From Chlorops oryzae (lineage: Eukaryota; Arthropoda; Insecta; Diptera; Chloropidae): a stretch of 64,000 bases of DNA. The stretch is taken from contig CM035809.1 in NCBI GenBank assembly GCA_020466095.1, positions 21,341,869-21,405,868 on the forward strand, read 5' to 3'. The notes below the pieces were generated by a model. That model was given only the letters and a program-made list of their open reading frames with translations. It ran no database searches and was not told where the DNA came from. Positions 1-11,152 of this stretch are shown piece after piece; position 1 is the stretch's first letter, and each line of letters starts with the position of its first letter. A program made the translations under genes and the position numbers.

Positions 1-335
1 AAGTCAGGTTAAGTCAAGTTAAGTCAAGTTAATTCAAGTTAAGTCAAGTTAAGTTAAGTTAAATCAAGTTAAGTTCAGTAATGTTAAGTTAAGTTAAATT
101 AAGTTAAGCTAAGTTAAGTTGAGTAAAGTTAAGTTTAGATCGATTCAGTTAAGTGCAGTTAAGTTAATTTAGTTACATTAAGTTATGTTATCTTAAGTTA
201 TTTTAAGTTAAGTTAACTTAAGGCAAGGTAATGTAAGGTAAGATAAGTTAAGGTAAGGTATGGTAAGGTAAGGTAATGTAGTTTAAGGTTAAGCTAAATA
301 AATTAAATTAAATAAAATTAAGTTATGTTAATTTC
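1..335. repeat. Degenerate AAGTT pentamer array
   Basis: The first 335 bases consist almost entirely of variants of a five-base unit AAGTT (GTTAA in another register). The array is cleanest in the first 130 bases and drifts to AAGGT-type units around 215-280. It probably continues beyond the left edge. Confidence 0.9.
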
Positions 336-1531
336 AGTCACGCTAAGCTATACCCATTGTCATCAAAACTAAAACAAACAAATTTCCAATAAATTTGCGG
401 CTTCGAATTTCCTTTCGCCGCAAAAATTTAATGCCACATACATACATACATACATATTTCAATTGTTAAATTCTCTAAGCCTATCTTATTAGCGTACTGA
501 TGCGAGCAATTAGCCTGAAGTGAATTCACAAAACAATAGACATGAGAGGCACAGCTTTAAGCCAAAAACAAACGACTCTCACAAATGGATGCGAGCTGGA
601 CTAATGATATGGCTATATCTATCTCTCACAAAATAGAGCAATGAATTGGGCAATGGTCAAACGAACGGATTCTGTGAAATCGTTGTCGGAAATTGAAAAT
701 ATTGCATTTGCTCTATTGTAACTGTAGATGACACCGAGCCAAAACAAAAATTCCAAAACAGGGGCGAATGAAGGATTTCGATTTTCGGGGGCTTAAAGCA
801 CTTCCGAAATGCCTAAAATCTACTACTTTTCCCCGTCAAAATAATTTTCTGGGTGCGCCCCTGCGTCCAGAGGAAATAAACGAAATTTCTCCCTTTTCAA
901 ATCATATGAAAATGGGATATAATTTCATTTTCGAATGAATTTAAATAGCATTAAAAAATGAGAACGTACCCTCAGGGCAAAATTTAGGGCTGCCATCACT
1001 GGAAACTCACAACTATTTCGAACAGAAAATTCAATATTTCGCAACTGAATATTGAATTGAACTAGTATGCGGAGCGCCTCACTGGAGAAAATACATGAAT
1101 AGATGGATGAGTGCATCCGTGTCCAGAGATACGTACGTACGCAGGCCAACGATGAAGGTTCATGGTATTGGAAGTATAGGTCAAAATCGCATGGAGTTTC
1201 CACATCAGAAAAAAAAAATCAAAATTTTTGCAATAGAAATTGAAAATGAAAAATAATAATAATAAATGGCAGGATAGGACGGCAGCCTGCTTGTGTGCAT
1301 TGGACTGCTGCAAATGGACCATCGATTGGATAGGGACATACACAGGACATGGTGGCATGGAAGAAGACTGGACGACTCTGGGCATATGACTTTTGGTCAA
1401 TGTATGATTGGCAATGCAAGACTGTATCGAGCTTGACTTGACACTGCAATTTCGGTGAAATGCAACAGAAAATTCATTTAAAAAGCATTTTTCATTCTTA
1501 GCCTTGCCAACGGTGTAAAGCGAAAGAGAGA

Positions 1532-1563
<32 letters not shown>

Positions 1564-3650
1564 TAGCCAAGGAAGGCGGCGATGGGGTTAATGTTCATGA
1601 TGAAATGTTGCAAGCATTACTGATTGTTATGAGGACAGGCTTTTACGAATGCTTGCACTTCCTGCTGCGTACGACGATGAGTATTGGAAATTTTTGCTGT
1701 CAAATATTTAACCCAAATATTCTCAATTCGGAAAATTCGCTTTCCACAATGATGATGATGATGATGATAATGATGGCATGAAAAATCATATCTCAATTGG
1801 GAAATATAGGAACCTGATTTTTGCCTCTACCTTTCTTCCTCTTTGGTTTCGAATGCCGAATCATGGTTTCATTGTGAGGTGAGAAAGACAGGTTGGCAAC
1901 TCTTTTAAGGTGAGTGATTTTGAAAAGCTTACAATTCATAAAGAATTTATGGAGCAAAATTTTTATGCAATAAAATTGTTTCTGAAGAAATGATGTGAAT
2001 TCAATTTCCGTTCTTCTTTGAAATGCATATGAAGCTTTGAAAAATGCCTTTTTTTGGAATTTCTTTTTAATTTTGTGCACTGGGACTCATAGGAAGAATG
2101 GGTTTTAAAAAGCTTGAAGCACTTTTCTAGACAATATGTGCTAAACGTTTATCTTTTTTGGACAGCTTTATTTTGTTTGGCCTGGTTATATAGTTGGGTC
2201 AAATATACTGATTGAAATTTGACCCCCTTTCTCTTCACGGATTGAACTGAAATTCGTTACAAACCTGCAGTTCTGATGGCAATACAATTAAATAAATTGT
2301 GTTCCATTGTAAATCCAAGATGGCCGCCGTTGCAGAATGGTGGTTTATAAAGGCTCTGGCGGGTTAAGCAAAGGCATGCGACATCATGAAAGGAATTTTT
2401 AAATTTTGTTGATTTTTCGATAGGTGCCATCTTAAAACACTGTGAAGACTACTTTTTTAGATTTTTATTTTGAACGGTCCTTGAAATATCCTTGAAAATC
2501 CTTTTTTTTAAGACTTTTTTAAAAATTTTATATCTCAACAACCAATTGAGATAGAGAGACGATCTAAACAGATTCTGTTAGATAATAAAACAGAAAAGCT
2601 AAAAAAAAAATTTTTAATTTTTACACTGAGAAAAATTTTTTCACAAAACTAAAAAGAAAATTTTGAATATTTTTTTCAGTGTATTCCCAGTTTCGCGCCA
2701 CTCTATAATTTGCTTTTAGAAACACCTCCTAGTATTTACTTTCATTTAAAAGAAAAAAATATTCCAATCGGATGGAGCAAGAGTGTGATATTCAATAAAA
2801 TACAAGGGTACATAGATCCTCTCAGTATTGATATGCTGGGGTAGACCTGCGTATGTGGTACATTTGTCGAAATCCCATACAAAAGGCATCACTCAAACGG
2901 CATGTAGGACGCGTAACACTGTCAGACAAAAAAAAAGCAAATAAATATTTGTACAATTTTCCTGTAGATCTCGGCCTCCTAAGTAAGAAAAAATTATTTT
3001 TTAATTTTTCTATGGAAGAGTTTTTGAGAAAAAAATTTTTGAAATTTTTTTCAATGCATTTCGTAGGTGCACTTGCTATTTCAAGCATATCTCGGATCCC
3101 GATCTACCGATTTTAATATATATTTTTTTTTAATTATAGATAATTAAGCTCCCTACAACTTTTACAAACAAAGTTTTTAATTTGCATGAGTAGTTTTAGT
3201 GCTAGAGGTGCAATTATACAAGAAAATTGTGTTTTTTTTTCTAAAAAAAAAATCAGGGTAAATTTTTCATATAAAAATCTGTACAAAATAGAAATCGAAG
3301 TGGCAAACCCATTTTCAAATTTTTTACGTATAGTTAAGTATTTCTTCTAAAATATAAGCCCTGTTTCGCAAACAAATATGGCATCTTTTAGGGGCAAACA
3401 TGCTCTAACAAAAAATATTTTTAACTAACAAGTATACAACATTTTTGAATGAAGAAAACAGTTTTGAAAAGACAAAAGTACAGATAATAATTAAAAAATT
3501 TTGGTTTGGAGTTTTATTGAATTTTTTATATTTTTACAATCACTTGAAAAAGGTGAAATTTCACAATTTAAACGCGATTTTTGACAAAATTATGAGATTG
3601 ACATTAAATTTGATTTCAGATTCGGAATCAGCGACCTCAAATTAACTAAA
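336..3650. other. Gene-free stretch with small simple repeats
   Basis: I see no coding exon here; the open frames are short, overlap on both strands and lack splice or codon support. It holds a (GA)n tract at about 1524-1563 and a (GAT)n tract at about 1750-1769. The part from 2200 to 3640 is very AT-rich with many A or T runs. Confidence 0.5.
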
Positions 3651-3773
3651 ATGCCAAATTTCATTAACTTTGGAATACTCCTTCTATTTTTGTCCCACTT
3701 TTGTATGGAGACAAAGCACTGTGAAGCGGTTGGGCTTAAAAAAGATTGTGGTTTAGTTTTTGATGGCTGTCTG
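3651..3773 (+). CDS. Candidate first exon of a small secreted peptide
   Basis: An ATG at 3651 opens a frame with a signal-peptide-like start: a short polar head followed by the hydrophobic run GILLLFLSHF. Three cysteines follow in the next 25 residues, ending in the motif DCGLVFDGCL. A good splice donor (CTG|GTAAGC) sits at 3774 in phase 0. A possible acceptor is TTTCAAACAG near 3932, which would add only three codons before a stop; another is TTTTTTGACAG near 4020, which would add a longer frame with more cysteines. I do not recognise a family. The whole call may be chance, because the region is otherwise gene-free. Confidence 0.22.
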
Positions 3774-4874
3774 GTAAGCGTTTTGCGTCGAATGAAGAGG
3801 TGGAATGGGAAACTGATAAGTATTTCGGAAGCTTGGAAAAATCGTATTATTTGGAAGGTATAAAAAAGTTGGAAAATCGTTGGACACGGTTTATCGAGCT
3901 AAAAGGAGAATATGTTACTTTATTTCAAACAGCCTTGTAGATAACACTGCGCTGAAAAATTGTCAATTGAAAGTCAAAATTCTGCAATAATTTTTACAAA
4001 GAAATTTCTTTTTTGACAGAAAATCGACATTGAAATCAGCTGTTTCTTTCTGTGCAACCCTGTGCTAGAATATATGGCATTTATATATGGCATTAATTCA
4101 CTACAGCATGGGCTACACCAGCCCATGTTATTTTTATGCTTGAAGCGTTCTAAGTCGAAGAATAGTGATCCGAAACCATATTTCGGACTTGAGAAATTCC
4201 TTGATTTTTGAAGTATTTAAAGTTTTAAGACACTTACGTAAAAATATTTATCCCAACATGACTGACATAATTTTGTGCAGTAACAAATGCGTCAATTGAA
4301 TGTGAAAACTGCAATATTATTTCACTAAATAATTTCTTTTGCAAGACAACAAGTTGAAATCTTACTCGTGAACGAGCTAAAGATGATTATATTGGCTATA
4401 ATCCTCGCACTTTTCCGAATTTAAAGCGTTCGACGTGTAGTCACCACTCTCTCTAGAAAGCCTATGATCAAACTGTGAAAATTTAAAAAGAAAACTTCAA
4501 TATTTCGTCCTCGAAACATATTGACAGTAATTTTGTGCAGAAAATATTTCGCGTACTTTGTAACTGCGCGCAAATAGCTTATTTCTTATTCAAAGTGAAT
4601 CTTTCAAGACTCAAGTTAAAATCTGTCATGCAAACAATATTGAGAACGGCCTGACTCTTCCATATTAATTCAAACTTCGAATATTCACCACTGCTGAAAT
4701 GGCGTAACAAGAGTATAAAAGCAAAACTTCTGTTCTCTCGATAACTTTTGAAGGTACATCAAGTCGAAAATTACGTTTCGCTGTGAAGCTTGTCTCGCTC
4801 TAGCTTTCTTCATATTAAAGTGATTTGTCAAACTCGGCTCTTTAGAAGGTTTATAAAATTTCTAATGAAAATAA
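3774..4874. other. Gene-free AT-rich stretch
   Basis: Nothing clearly coding is seen. A short perfect hairpin, CATGGGCTACACCAGCCCATG without its last base, lies at 4107-4126. The rest is AT-rich unique-looking sequence. Confidence 0.4.
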
Positions 4875-5270
4875 AAAAAAAATCCATATTTTTCGAAATC
4901 TATGGGTCCCAAGTGAATTACCTAGATTCGCTTATTTTCGCTCTAGCTCTTATATTAAGGGAAAAAATACAGGACTATTTTTCAAAGGATTTTTGAAAAT
5001 TTTCTATGAAAATCCATATTTTTCGAATTTTCCCAGGTGATCACCAGATTCGCTTATTTTCGCTCTAGCTCTTATATTAAGGGAGAAATCGGCTTTTAAA
5101 GGATTTTTGAAAATTTTCTATGAAAATCCATATTTTTCGAATTTTCCCAGGTGATCACCAGACTTATTTCGCTCTAGTTATATTTCGGCTTAAGGTTTTT
5201 GAATTATGAAAATCCATATTTTTCGAATTTTCCCAGGTGATCACCAAATTCGTTTATTTTCGATCATTAA
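4875..5270. repeat. Four-unit tandem repeat with shrinking period
   Basis: The core AATCCATATTTTTCGAA starts at 4881, 5011, 5125 and 5211, so successive periods are 130, 114 and 86 bases. Units share a following block with a GGTGATCACCAGATTCG core and the block CGCTCTAGCTCTTATATTAA. The third unit has lost several short internal segments and the fourth is cut short. Confidence 0.85.
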
Positions 5271-6468
5271 AAGCATATATAACAATATATGTCACTATCA
5301 ATTATATTGCGCGGCACGTTTCGCGCCAGTTAGAAAGAGATGTTTCTCGGCAGGCAAATGAAGAGCGAGAGAGAAATACTTTTGGTGAGTACCTCAGTGC
5401 AAAATGCTAATTTTGGTGGATACCCAAGACCATATAGTAATATAGAGGACACTTACAACAACAACCGAATTCCGTGATGAACTAGTGATGCTAGAATTTT
5501 TCGAGTATTCACATAATTTTGTAACTAAACATACTTGCGATGAAATTTTTAAATGTTTTCTTCCTAATGTTGAACTTTTTTAGGTTTTTAATACAATTTA
5601 TGCAATTCTGTACCCTTTTCAATCAGAAGATATCCAAAAATATATAGTTTATGCATTCTATTTATCATGATATGTCATAAGTACTTGAGCCACTAGTTAT
5701 GTATCGAGCAATTTTAGTTATGATATAACTGAATATTTCATATCAGCTGTTCTGTGGTGGAATTCAAACTTTTTGAGAATCGGTCATATTCGACGCATGA
5801 GTACTCTGCTTTATCGTTCCTCAATAATATGAGCAAAATTTTATCTAATTTTTTTTTGATTTTATAAAAATAAAATATTTTGCTGAAAAATAAAATGAGT
5901 TCATATGAAAAACCATTGATTAACACTTATATATAGCTGATTTTTAACAGAAATTTTAGTTCATGTTACAAGATTATAAAATATTTGTTAGACCGGAACC
6001 GGAATTTTCAGGGGGCGTGCTACGTTTCTGATTTTTCCATAAGAATGCATGCACAGGGGGCCTACTTCAATTCAACACACACGTTTTTTCCCAAGTGCCA
6101 TCTATAGTACTATATGCCCAAGACCATGGTGGGTACCCAAGACCGTGGTGAAAAGAGCCAAAATGGAAACGGCTCCTGAGTGACATATATAGTTATATAT
6201 GATTAAAAGAATCTAAGACCATACAATAATTGACCGGGCGGTAAGAACGACACGCATCCCATGTTTCTGGCCCGCAACAAAAGTCACTTAATTTCAATAC
6301 GGACCAATTCACCTCGCATTCGAATGCAAATAAAAACGTATGCCATGTTTTTCGAATCATAAAGGACTACTTAAAAAATTGATCAAAGAAAAACTTCAAA
6401 TATTTTAATTTTAAAACATTTGTTCCCATTTTCAAAAAATCGAACGGTCACATAAATTACTCGCTAAG
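5271..6468. other. Intergenic, upstream of the first SdhC gene
   Basis: No exon is supported. The phrase ACCCAAGACCAT recurs around 5422 and 6117-6150, suggesting an old repeat. The last 100 bases should contain the promoter and 5' UTR of the SdhC paralogue that follows; no TATA box is obvious. Confidence 0.4.
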
Positions 6469-7107
6469 ATGTAAGTCCGCCGCATATTAAAATCCTTTAA
6501 CCAATTTCCTTCTTTTTTTTTTTTTTATTTTTATAGGGTGATTTTTTCGCGCATTTTTCTCCAAGGCGCCTCAATGACTTTGCGTCGAAATCTTTTCGAA
6601 AATAATTTCATTTTATACGGTTCATTTTACACTGTAAGACCAAAAAGTTCAGACTCGAAGGTGAAAATCAAAGTTGTACCGCCAGATCCCAAAGAAAAAG
6701 AGCTCAACGCGCTTGGCTATGAGGAGCGCAACGAACGTATCAAACGTGTACTCTCACCACATTTAACGATTTATTCACCGCAATTAACCTCAATGCTATC
6801 GATCACGACCCGTATGACTGGTGTTGCATTGACTTTATACGTTTGGGCTTTGGGAATCGGTGCTCTATTGACATCACATGACATGGAACATTTTATAACG
6901 ATGATCAAAGGCGCCGAAATGAACGATACATGCCTGACAATTGGCAAATTCATTCTGGTAACTCCGCTAACATATCATTACTTTAATTCCATACGTCATA
7001 TACTTTGGGCATTTGGCAATATGTTAAAGTTGGATTTGGTATATTCGACTGGCTATTTGGTATTGGCGCTAACACCGATAACTTCGATAGCTTTATCAAT
7101 GCTATAA
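6469..7107 (+). CDS. Succinate dehydrogenase cytochrome b subunit, divergent paralogue
   Basis: This is a membrane-anchor subunit of mitochondrial complex II, which helps hold haem b and ubiquinone in the inner membrane. Exons are 6469-6470 and 6537-7107; the intron (GTAAGT...TATAG) splits the ATG as AT|G. The product is 190 residues. The family motif SPHLTIY is at 74-80, and the quinone-site Ser89 and Arg93 are kept in LSITTRMTG, but the usual HRGTG reads TRMTG. The haem-site motif, usually H-x-x-NGIRHL-x-WD, reads HYFNSIRHILWA, with Gly to Ser and Asp to Ala. Three hydrophobic segments are present. AATAAA lies at 7210. It is convergent with a canonical SdhC. By analogy with Drosophila, where a second SdhC-like gene is reported as testis-biased, it may be a tissue-specific form; this is inference. 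Met14 is an alternative start. Confidence 0.93.
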
Positions 7108-7335
7108 GGGACTTTGAATATCATAATTGTGAAATGATGAAAAAACCATCATGTTTATGCAGGCTCATCATTTATTTTGGTTCGAGACGTTTTTTGTTGT
7201 TTTTATGTCAATAAAAAATTTTAAATTAATATTTATATTGATGGGTGTTTTTTTTTTTTGTAAGTGTATCCCAGTAGGAACTGAATTGAATTGAAGTCAA
7301 TGAATCGAGCAATCAACAATAGAAAATGGAACAAG

Positions 7336-8009
7336 TTTACGGGCGTTTCTGCGATTTTATTTTTTTTTTTGGAAATGTGCAAAAAAAAATCGCAAATTCC
7401 AAATCTGCAATCAGTTTTTGGGGGTAGCACCTAGTTTAGGAGGAATCGCGATTTAAAAATTGCCAAAAATCCCCGAAATTTCTCATAATTTTCAACATTG
7501 TTTGCGCTGCCAGACTAAGTAACTTTGCATTTTTATAAGAAAATTTTAAAATTGTTTCAAGTGCTGCCACCTATTTGAGAATCTAAGAATTTAAGATTAT
7601 TTGAAGCTATTATTATAGAAATGTATTAATTAAGCGGACATTTTTTCTCTATATTTTGGTTACGTACGCGACATAATGGTTACGGACGCGACATTTTTTC
7701 TCTTTATTATGGTTACGGACGCGACAAAATTGTTACGGACGCGACACAATGGCTACGGACGCGACATTTTCTCTGGTTTTCATTATCTAAAATACACACA
7801 GCTAAAAAAAAATCTACTAATTGCTAGTTAGATTAAAAATATTAAGTCTGGCAGCGCTAAGTAGTAGCTGTAAGTGAGTTTATATACATTTCTCATACAA
7901 ACTTCAAATGGTTATAACTTCAAAAGTAGATTTCTGTTTGCAGATTTGGAATCAGGTCATTCTTCGTCTATGTACCAAATATGGGCGAAATCCCAGAAAT
8001 GCCCGTAAA
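7336..8009. mobile_element. Non-autonomous element with GGGCATTTC-type ends and GGACGCGACA repeats
   Basis: Imperfect terminal inverted repeats of the form TTTACGGGCRTTTCTG lie at 7336 and 8009. A second inverted pair, CCAAATCTGC near 7398 and GCAGATTTGG near 7940, lies inside them. The centre holds five same-strand copies of TACGKACGCGACA at 7661, 7681, 7714, 7734 and 7754. There is no coding capacity. It sits between the 3' ends of the two SdhC genes. A related element is at 13921-14130. Confidence 0.65.
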
Positions 8010-8350
8010 GTAAACTTAAGCCTAGAAAATTATTAAACCTTTTCTCTCGCTCAATTCAGTTGCTTAGGTTTTATTTAAATTGTTATTCCAACACCAACGT
8101 TTGGACAACGTGATTTCTTACTTGGTTTTGTTTTCTTCGATTATGAAAAGCAAAAACAGTTAAGAAATCATTTGACTAGCAAAACGTTATTATTTCGTCT
8201 TACACTTTTGCATTTCACTTGGTTTTCGCCGAGCAGCTATCTACATAAAATCGAAATTTTTAAATATGAACATCATTACTTTCCCAGTTAAGCACACAGC
8301 AATTCGAAATATGAATAAATTAAAATTTAAACAGCAAAAGAAGAGAAACT

Positions 8351-10222
8351 TTAAAGCGCTGCCAAGAGTGCAGATAACGCAATCGAACCAGCTATCATTA
8401 CATAGCCCGTTGAGTAGACTTCTTTGATTTTCAAACAACGACCGGTATCCCACAATAAATGGCGTATTCCATTGGCAGTATGGAAACCAATTGGAAACGC
8501 TAGAGTGAATTTCAATAAAGCCAATGTCGCTGCACTCATGTGTAGTCCTTCCACCATTGTAACGTAGTGTGTTATATCAGTTGAAGACATTAGGGCACCA
8601 AACCCAAGAGCCCAAGTATAACCGGTTAGTGCAATACCCGTTCCTCGATGTGTAATCGAAAGCATCGATGTCAACTGAGGCTTGTAGATGGTCAAATGTG
8701 GAGCCAACTGACGTCCAAGACGTTCGTTCTTCTCTTCATAGCCTTCCGTCGCTGGAGGTGTAACTGAAACAACTTTCATTGTAACGTACCTGGAATTTTA
8801 TTAAAAAAAATAACATCATAATTTATATAATAGATGTGTAAAATTCAATGGACGCTCGCAAGTTGGAAGACCGTCGTTGGAAGTTATATCTTAATTCTGA
8901 AATTTTTCTATCAGAAGTAAAATTGAGTATATTTTCTTAATAAATATCCAATAAACTACCAAACAGCGGATATGATAGATGGCCTGGAGAGCCCCCTTTT
9001 TTTTAACAAAATTCTTGGGAGTCACTCTGTAGTTCAGAAGATATTCATACTCTGTTGTTCAGCAGACAATAAGGAATCAAAGAGTTCTTAGAAAAGTAAA
9101 GTTTTAGTTCAGAAAAGTTATTAATTTATGAGAACTACTTTGAGCGTGTGTGGAAAAACTGTTCAGTCAACATCGAATACCAATCTGAGGCAATGTGAGA
9201 TGATGGTTCTGTTTTTTGAAAGAGCGCAGAGATATGGCCAAAAGCTCAATGAAAAGGTTAGTTGCGAAGCCTTCTAACAGGGATTCGGGTTAACGATGGG
9301 GTTTGTAGTCCTGGAAGAGATACTTCATAGCATAGCTTTTCATTTCATTTCTAGGCAACAGCGTGACCTGGACTGCTAGAATCTACTACTATGCAGTGAT
9401 CTTTGGCTGATTTCGTGCAGAAATCTAACTCAGGTCTGCAGTTCAAGTGGTCCAGACGCTTGTCAATTGCCTGAATGATTATGAAAAATATAATTTTAAC
9501 TGTTTTATCTTCAATCCTCCAGGGTGAAAGCTTAATTCTTATCCCTAACTGTTCACAATCGTTCCGGCTTTCAAATTAAACCCTCATCCAATCTCAATTC
9601 AACAGAAGGCACCTTCTTCTAACTTAACAGAGCTATATTCTCATGTTTACCTTAACAATAATTTTTGAGCTCTTGGGATCGGCTCCTCTTCACTCCACCT
9701 TCCCTCATACTACGTACTCTGCTCATACTAACACATCATTGGAATTGCTCCCAACAAAAATGAGGCCCTGAATGGCCTTTAAAATCTCCCACTAACTTGC
9801 CTTAATATTATATATATTATATATAATAATAAATTTTTTTCCCTTAGGTCCTAAAGAAAATTCTTGTGGAGAAAAGTCCTGGAAAACCCTATGTTTTCTA
9901 CCTATTTGAAGCGTCCAAGTAAAATCCTTCGTGTCAATCTACACATGGACCCCCAATCCCTGATTTTTCTTATTCCTTATTACAATCTTCAATTGTATTT
10001 TGTTGAACCGATTTGTGAGAGTTCCAACTTACGAGCGTTTACTGTAGCACGTTTGCCAAAATAAGAGAAATGTAAACATTACATAACTTACCTGGAATTT
10101 GACTGCAACAATTGAACATTTTGACGCAGGGCAGGCGCACGAATAATGGAACGTGTTAGGGCAAACCTAAATAAGTATATTAGCAACAAATTCTTTCAAT
10201 AAATCACAAGATTTTCTTACAT
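8351..10222 (-). CDS. SdhC: Succinate dehydrogenase cytochrome b560 subunit
   Basis: This is the canonical complex II membrane-anchor subunit of the mitochondrial inner membrane. On the minus strand the coding exons are 10222-10221, 10166-10092 and 8789-8351. The first intron splits the start codon AT|G; the second is phase 2. The product is 171 residues. The N terminus, MFALTRSIIRAPALRQ, is arginine-rich without acidic residues, like a mitochondrial presequence. SPHLTIY-type sequence (APHLTIYKPQL) is followed by LSITHRGTG with the quinone-site Ser and Arg, and the haem-site motif HTANGIRHLLWD is intact. Three membrane segments follow the family pattern. An exact TATCGATA site is at 10322-10329, 100 bases upstream. 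The 1.3 kb second intron holds no gene I recognise. Confidence 0.96.
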
Positions 10223-10321
10223 TTTTAAATTGTTTTTCGACCTCCGAGTTTATACTTCTTTATTTGATGGCGATCAGCTGTTTTTGGCATTCTGGCTACG
10301 GATGTGCAAAAAACAACTATA

Positions 10322-10329
10322 TATCGATA
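10322..10329. promoter_or_regulatory. DRE-type TATCGATA site upstream of SdhC
   Basis: This is an exact match to the DREF-binding core known from Drosophila housekeeping promoters. It lies 100 bases upstream of the split start codon of the canonical SdhC gene. Further exact copies are at 10967-10974 and 11001-11008. Confidence 0.55.
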
Positions 10330-10731
10330 TTTCGATGTTTACAAAACTATATATCAAAATGTTCTACTAATATTGAGGTCTTTTACACTACTCAATTATT
10401 GACCGTCAATTGTTATTTTTATTCACTTTTAGAGTTACATCAGGGTTTTCACGTACGAAATAGGGCACAAAACGATCTATCGAGCAGGTGCAACTAAAAA
10501 ACGCTAAATTTTTCTCTTAATTCCCGCTTTTTTCTCGCCCAAAAAGTGAAAAATCGCTGCTAAAATTTGCAGCGCTCAAGCGACGAAAAATACATTTCAT
10601 TTGGTAATCGGCGCTGCATCATAGGGGTGACACATACCCTCTCATATCACTAATACACACCCTTACGTTCAGCGATGCATTATGCGCTGTGTGTGGGGAC
10701 TTAAATGTCTTTTCATTTTGTCCTGTTCCAT

Positions 10732-10876
10732 ACTAGGTGACAGTCGCCAGAGGCAAATTTTGTTTTGAGGAACGGATATGGCCGGCGAAGAGAGAGGGGT
10801 CTGCTCTCTCTCTCTCTCTTCTCCGGCCGTCCCTCACCATCAAAACAAAGTGTGTTTCCGAGCACTCTCGCCTAGT
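10732..10876. mobile_element. Foldback MITE, ACTAGG ends
   Basis: Both ends read ACTAGGYGASAGT in inverted orientation. The arms continue imperfectly through a TTTTGTTTTGA block and a GGCCGGCGAAGAGAGAG block, which pairs with CTCTCTCTTCTCCGGCC. The element is about 145 bases with no coding capacity. No clear target duplication was found. Confidence 0.65.
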
Positions 10877-10966
10877 TTGGAGCTGGACTTAGCGGATATT
10901 CTCCCAAATTTAGGTTATAAGTTAAATCTAGGTTATAAGGAGCTCCGTGGCAGGAGAGCTGCAAAC

Positions 10967-11008
10967 TATCGATAGTCGCCGGAAACGATATGCGTGCAGC
11001 TATCGATA
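10967..11008. promoter_or_regulatory. Pair of exact DRE-type TATCGATA sites
   Basis: Exact TATCGATA occurs at 10967-10974 and 11001-11008. They lie about 750 bases upstream of SdhC, between two short MITEs. They could serve SdhC or an unseen transcript to the right. Confidence 0.4.
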
Positions 11009-11021
11009 ATTTGAGTGTATA

Positions 11022-11152
11022 GTGTCCTTTTAAATTAGGGCAACTATTGCCGGCAATGTATTGCGGGGATGTAGAGAAACTACCCCTCCGCGCATCATTT
11101 CACCTTAACCCAAAAAATTGCCGGCAATAGTTGCCCTAATTTAAAAGGGCAC
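11022..11152. mobile_element. Palindromic MITE, GTGYCCTTTTA ends (copy 1)
   Basis: The ends are nearly perfect inverted repeats of about 35 bases that contain TTAGGGCAACTATTGCCGGC. The whole 131-base element would fold into one hairpin. A second copy is at 18374-18523. Confidence 0.8.

Noticed and set aside
7640..7770. A CRISPR array, suggested by regularly spaced TACGGACGCGACA repeats.
   Set aside because: The repeat is short, spacers are 7-20 bases and simple, the host is a fly, and the array lies inside a transposon with inverted ends.
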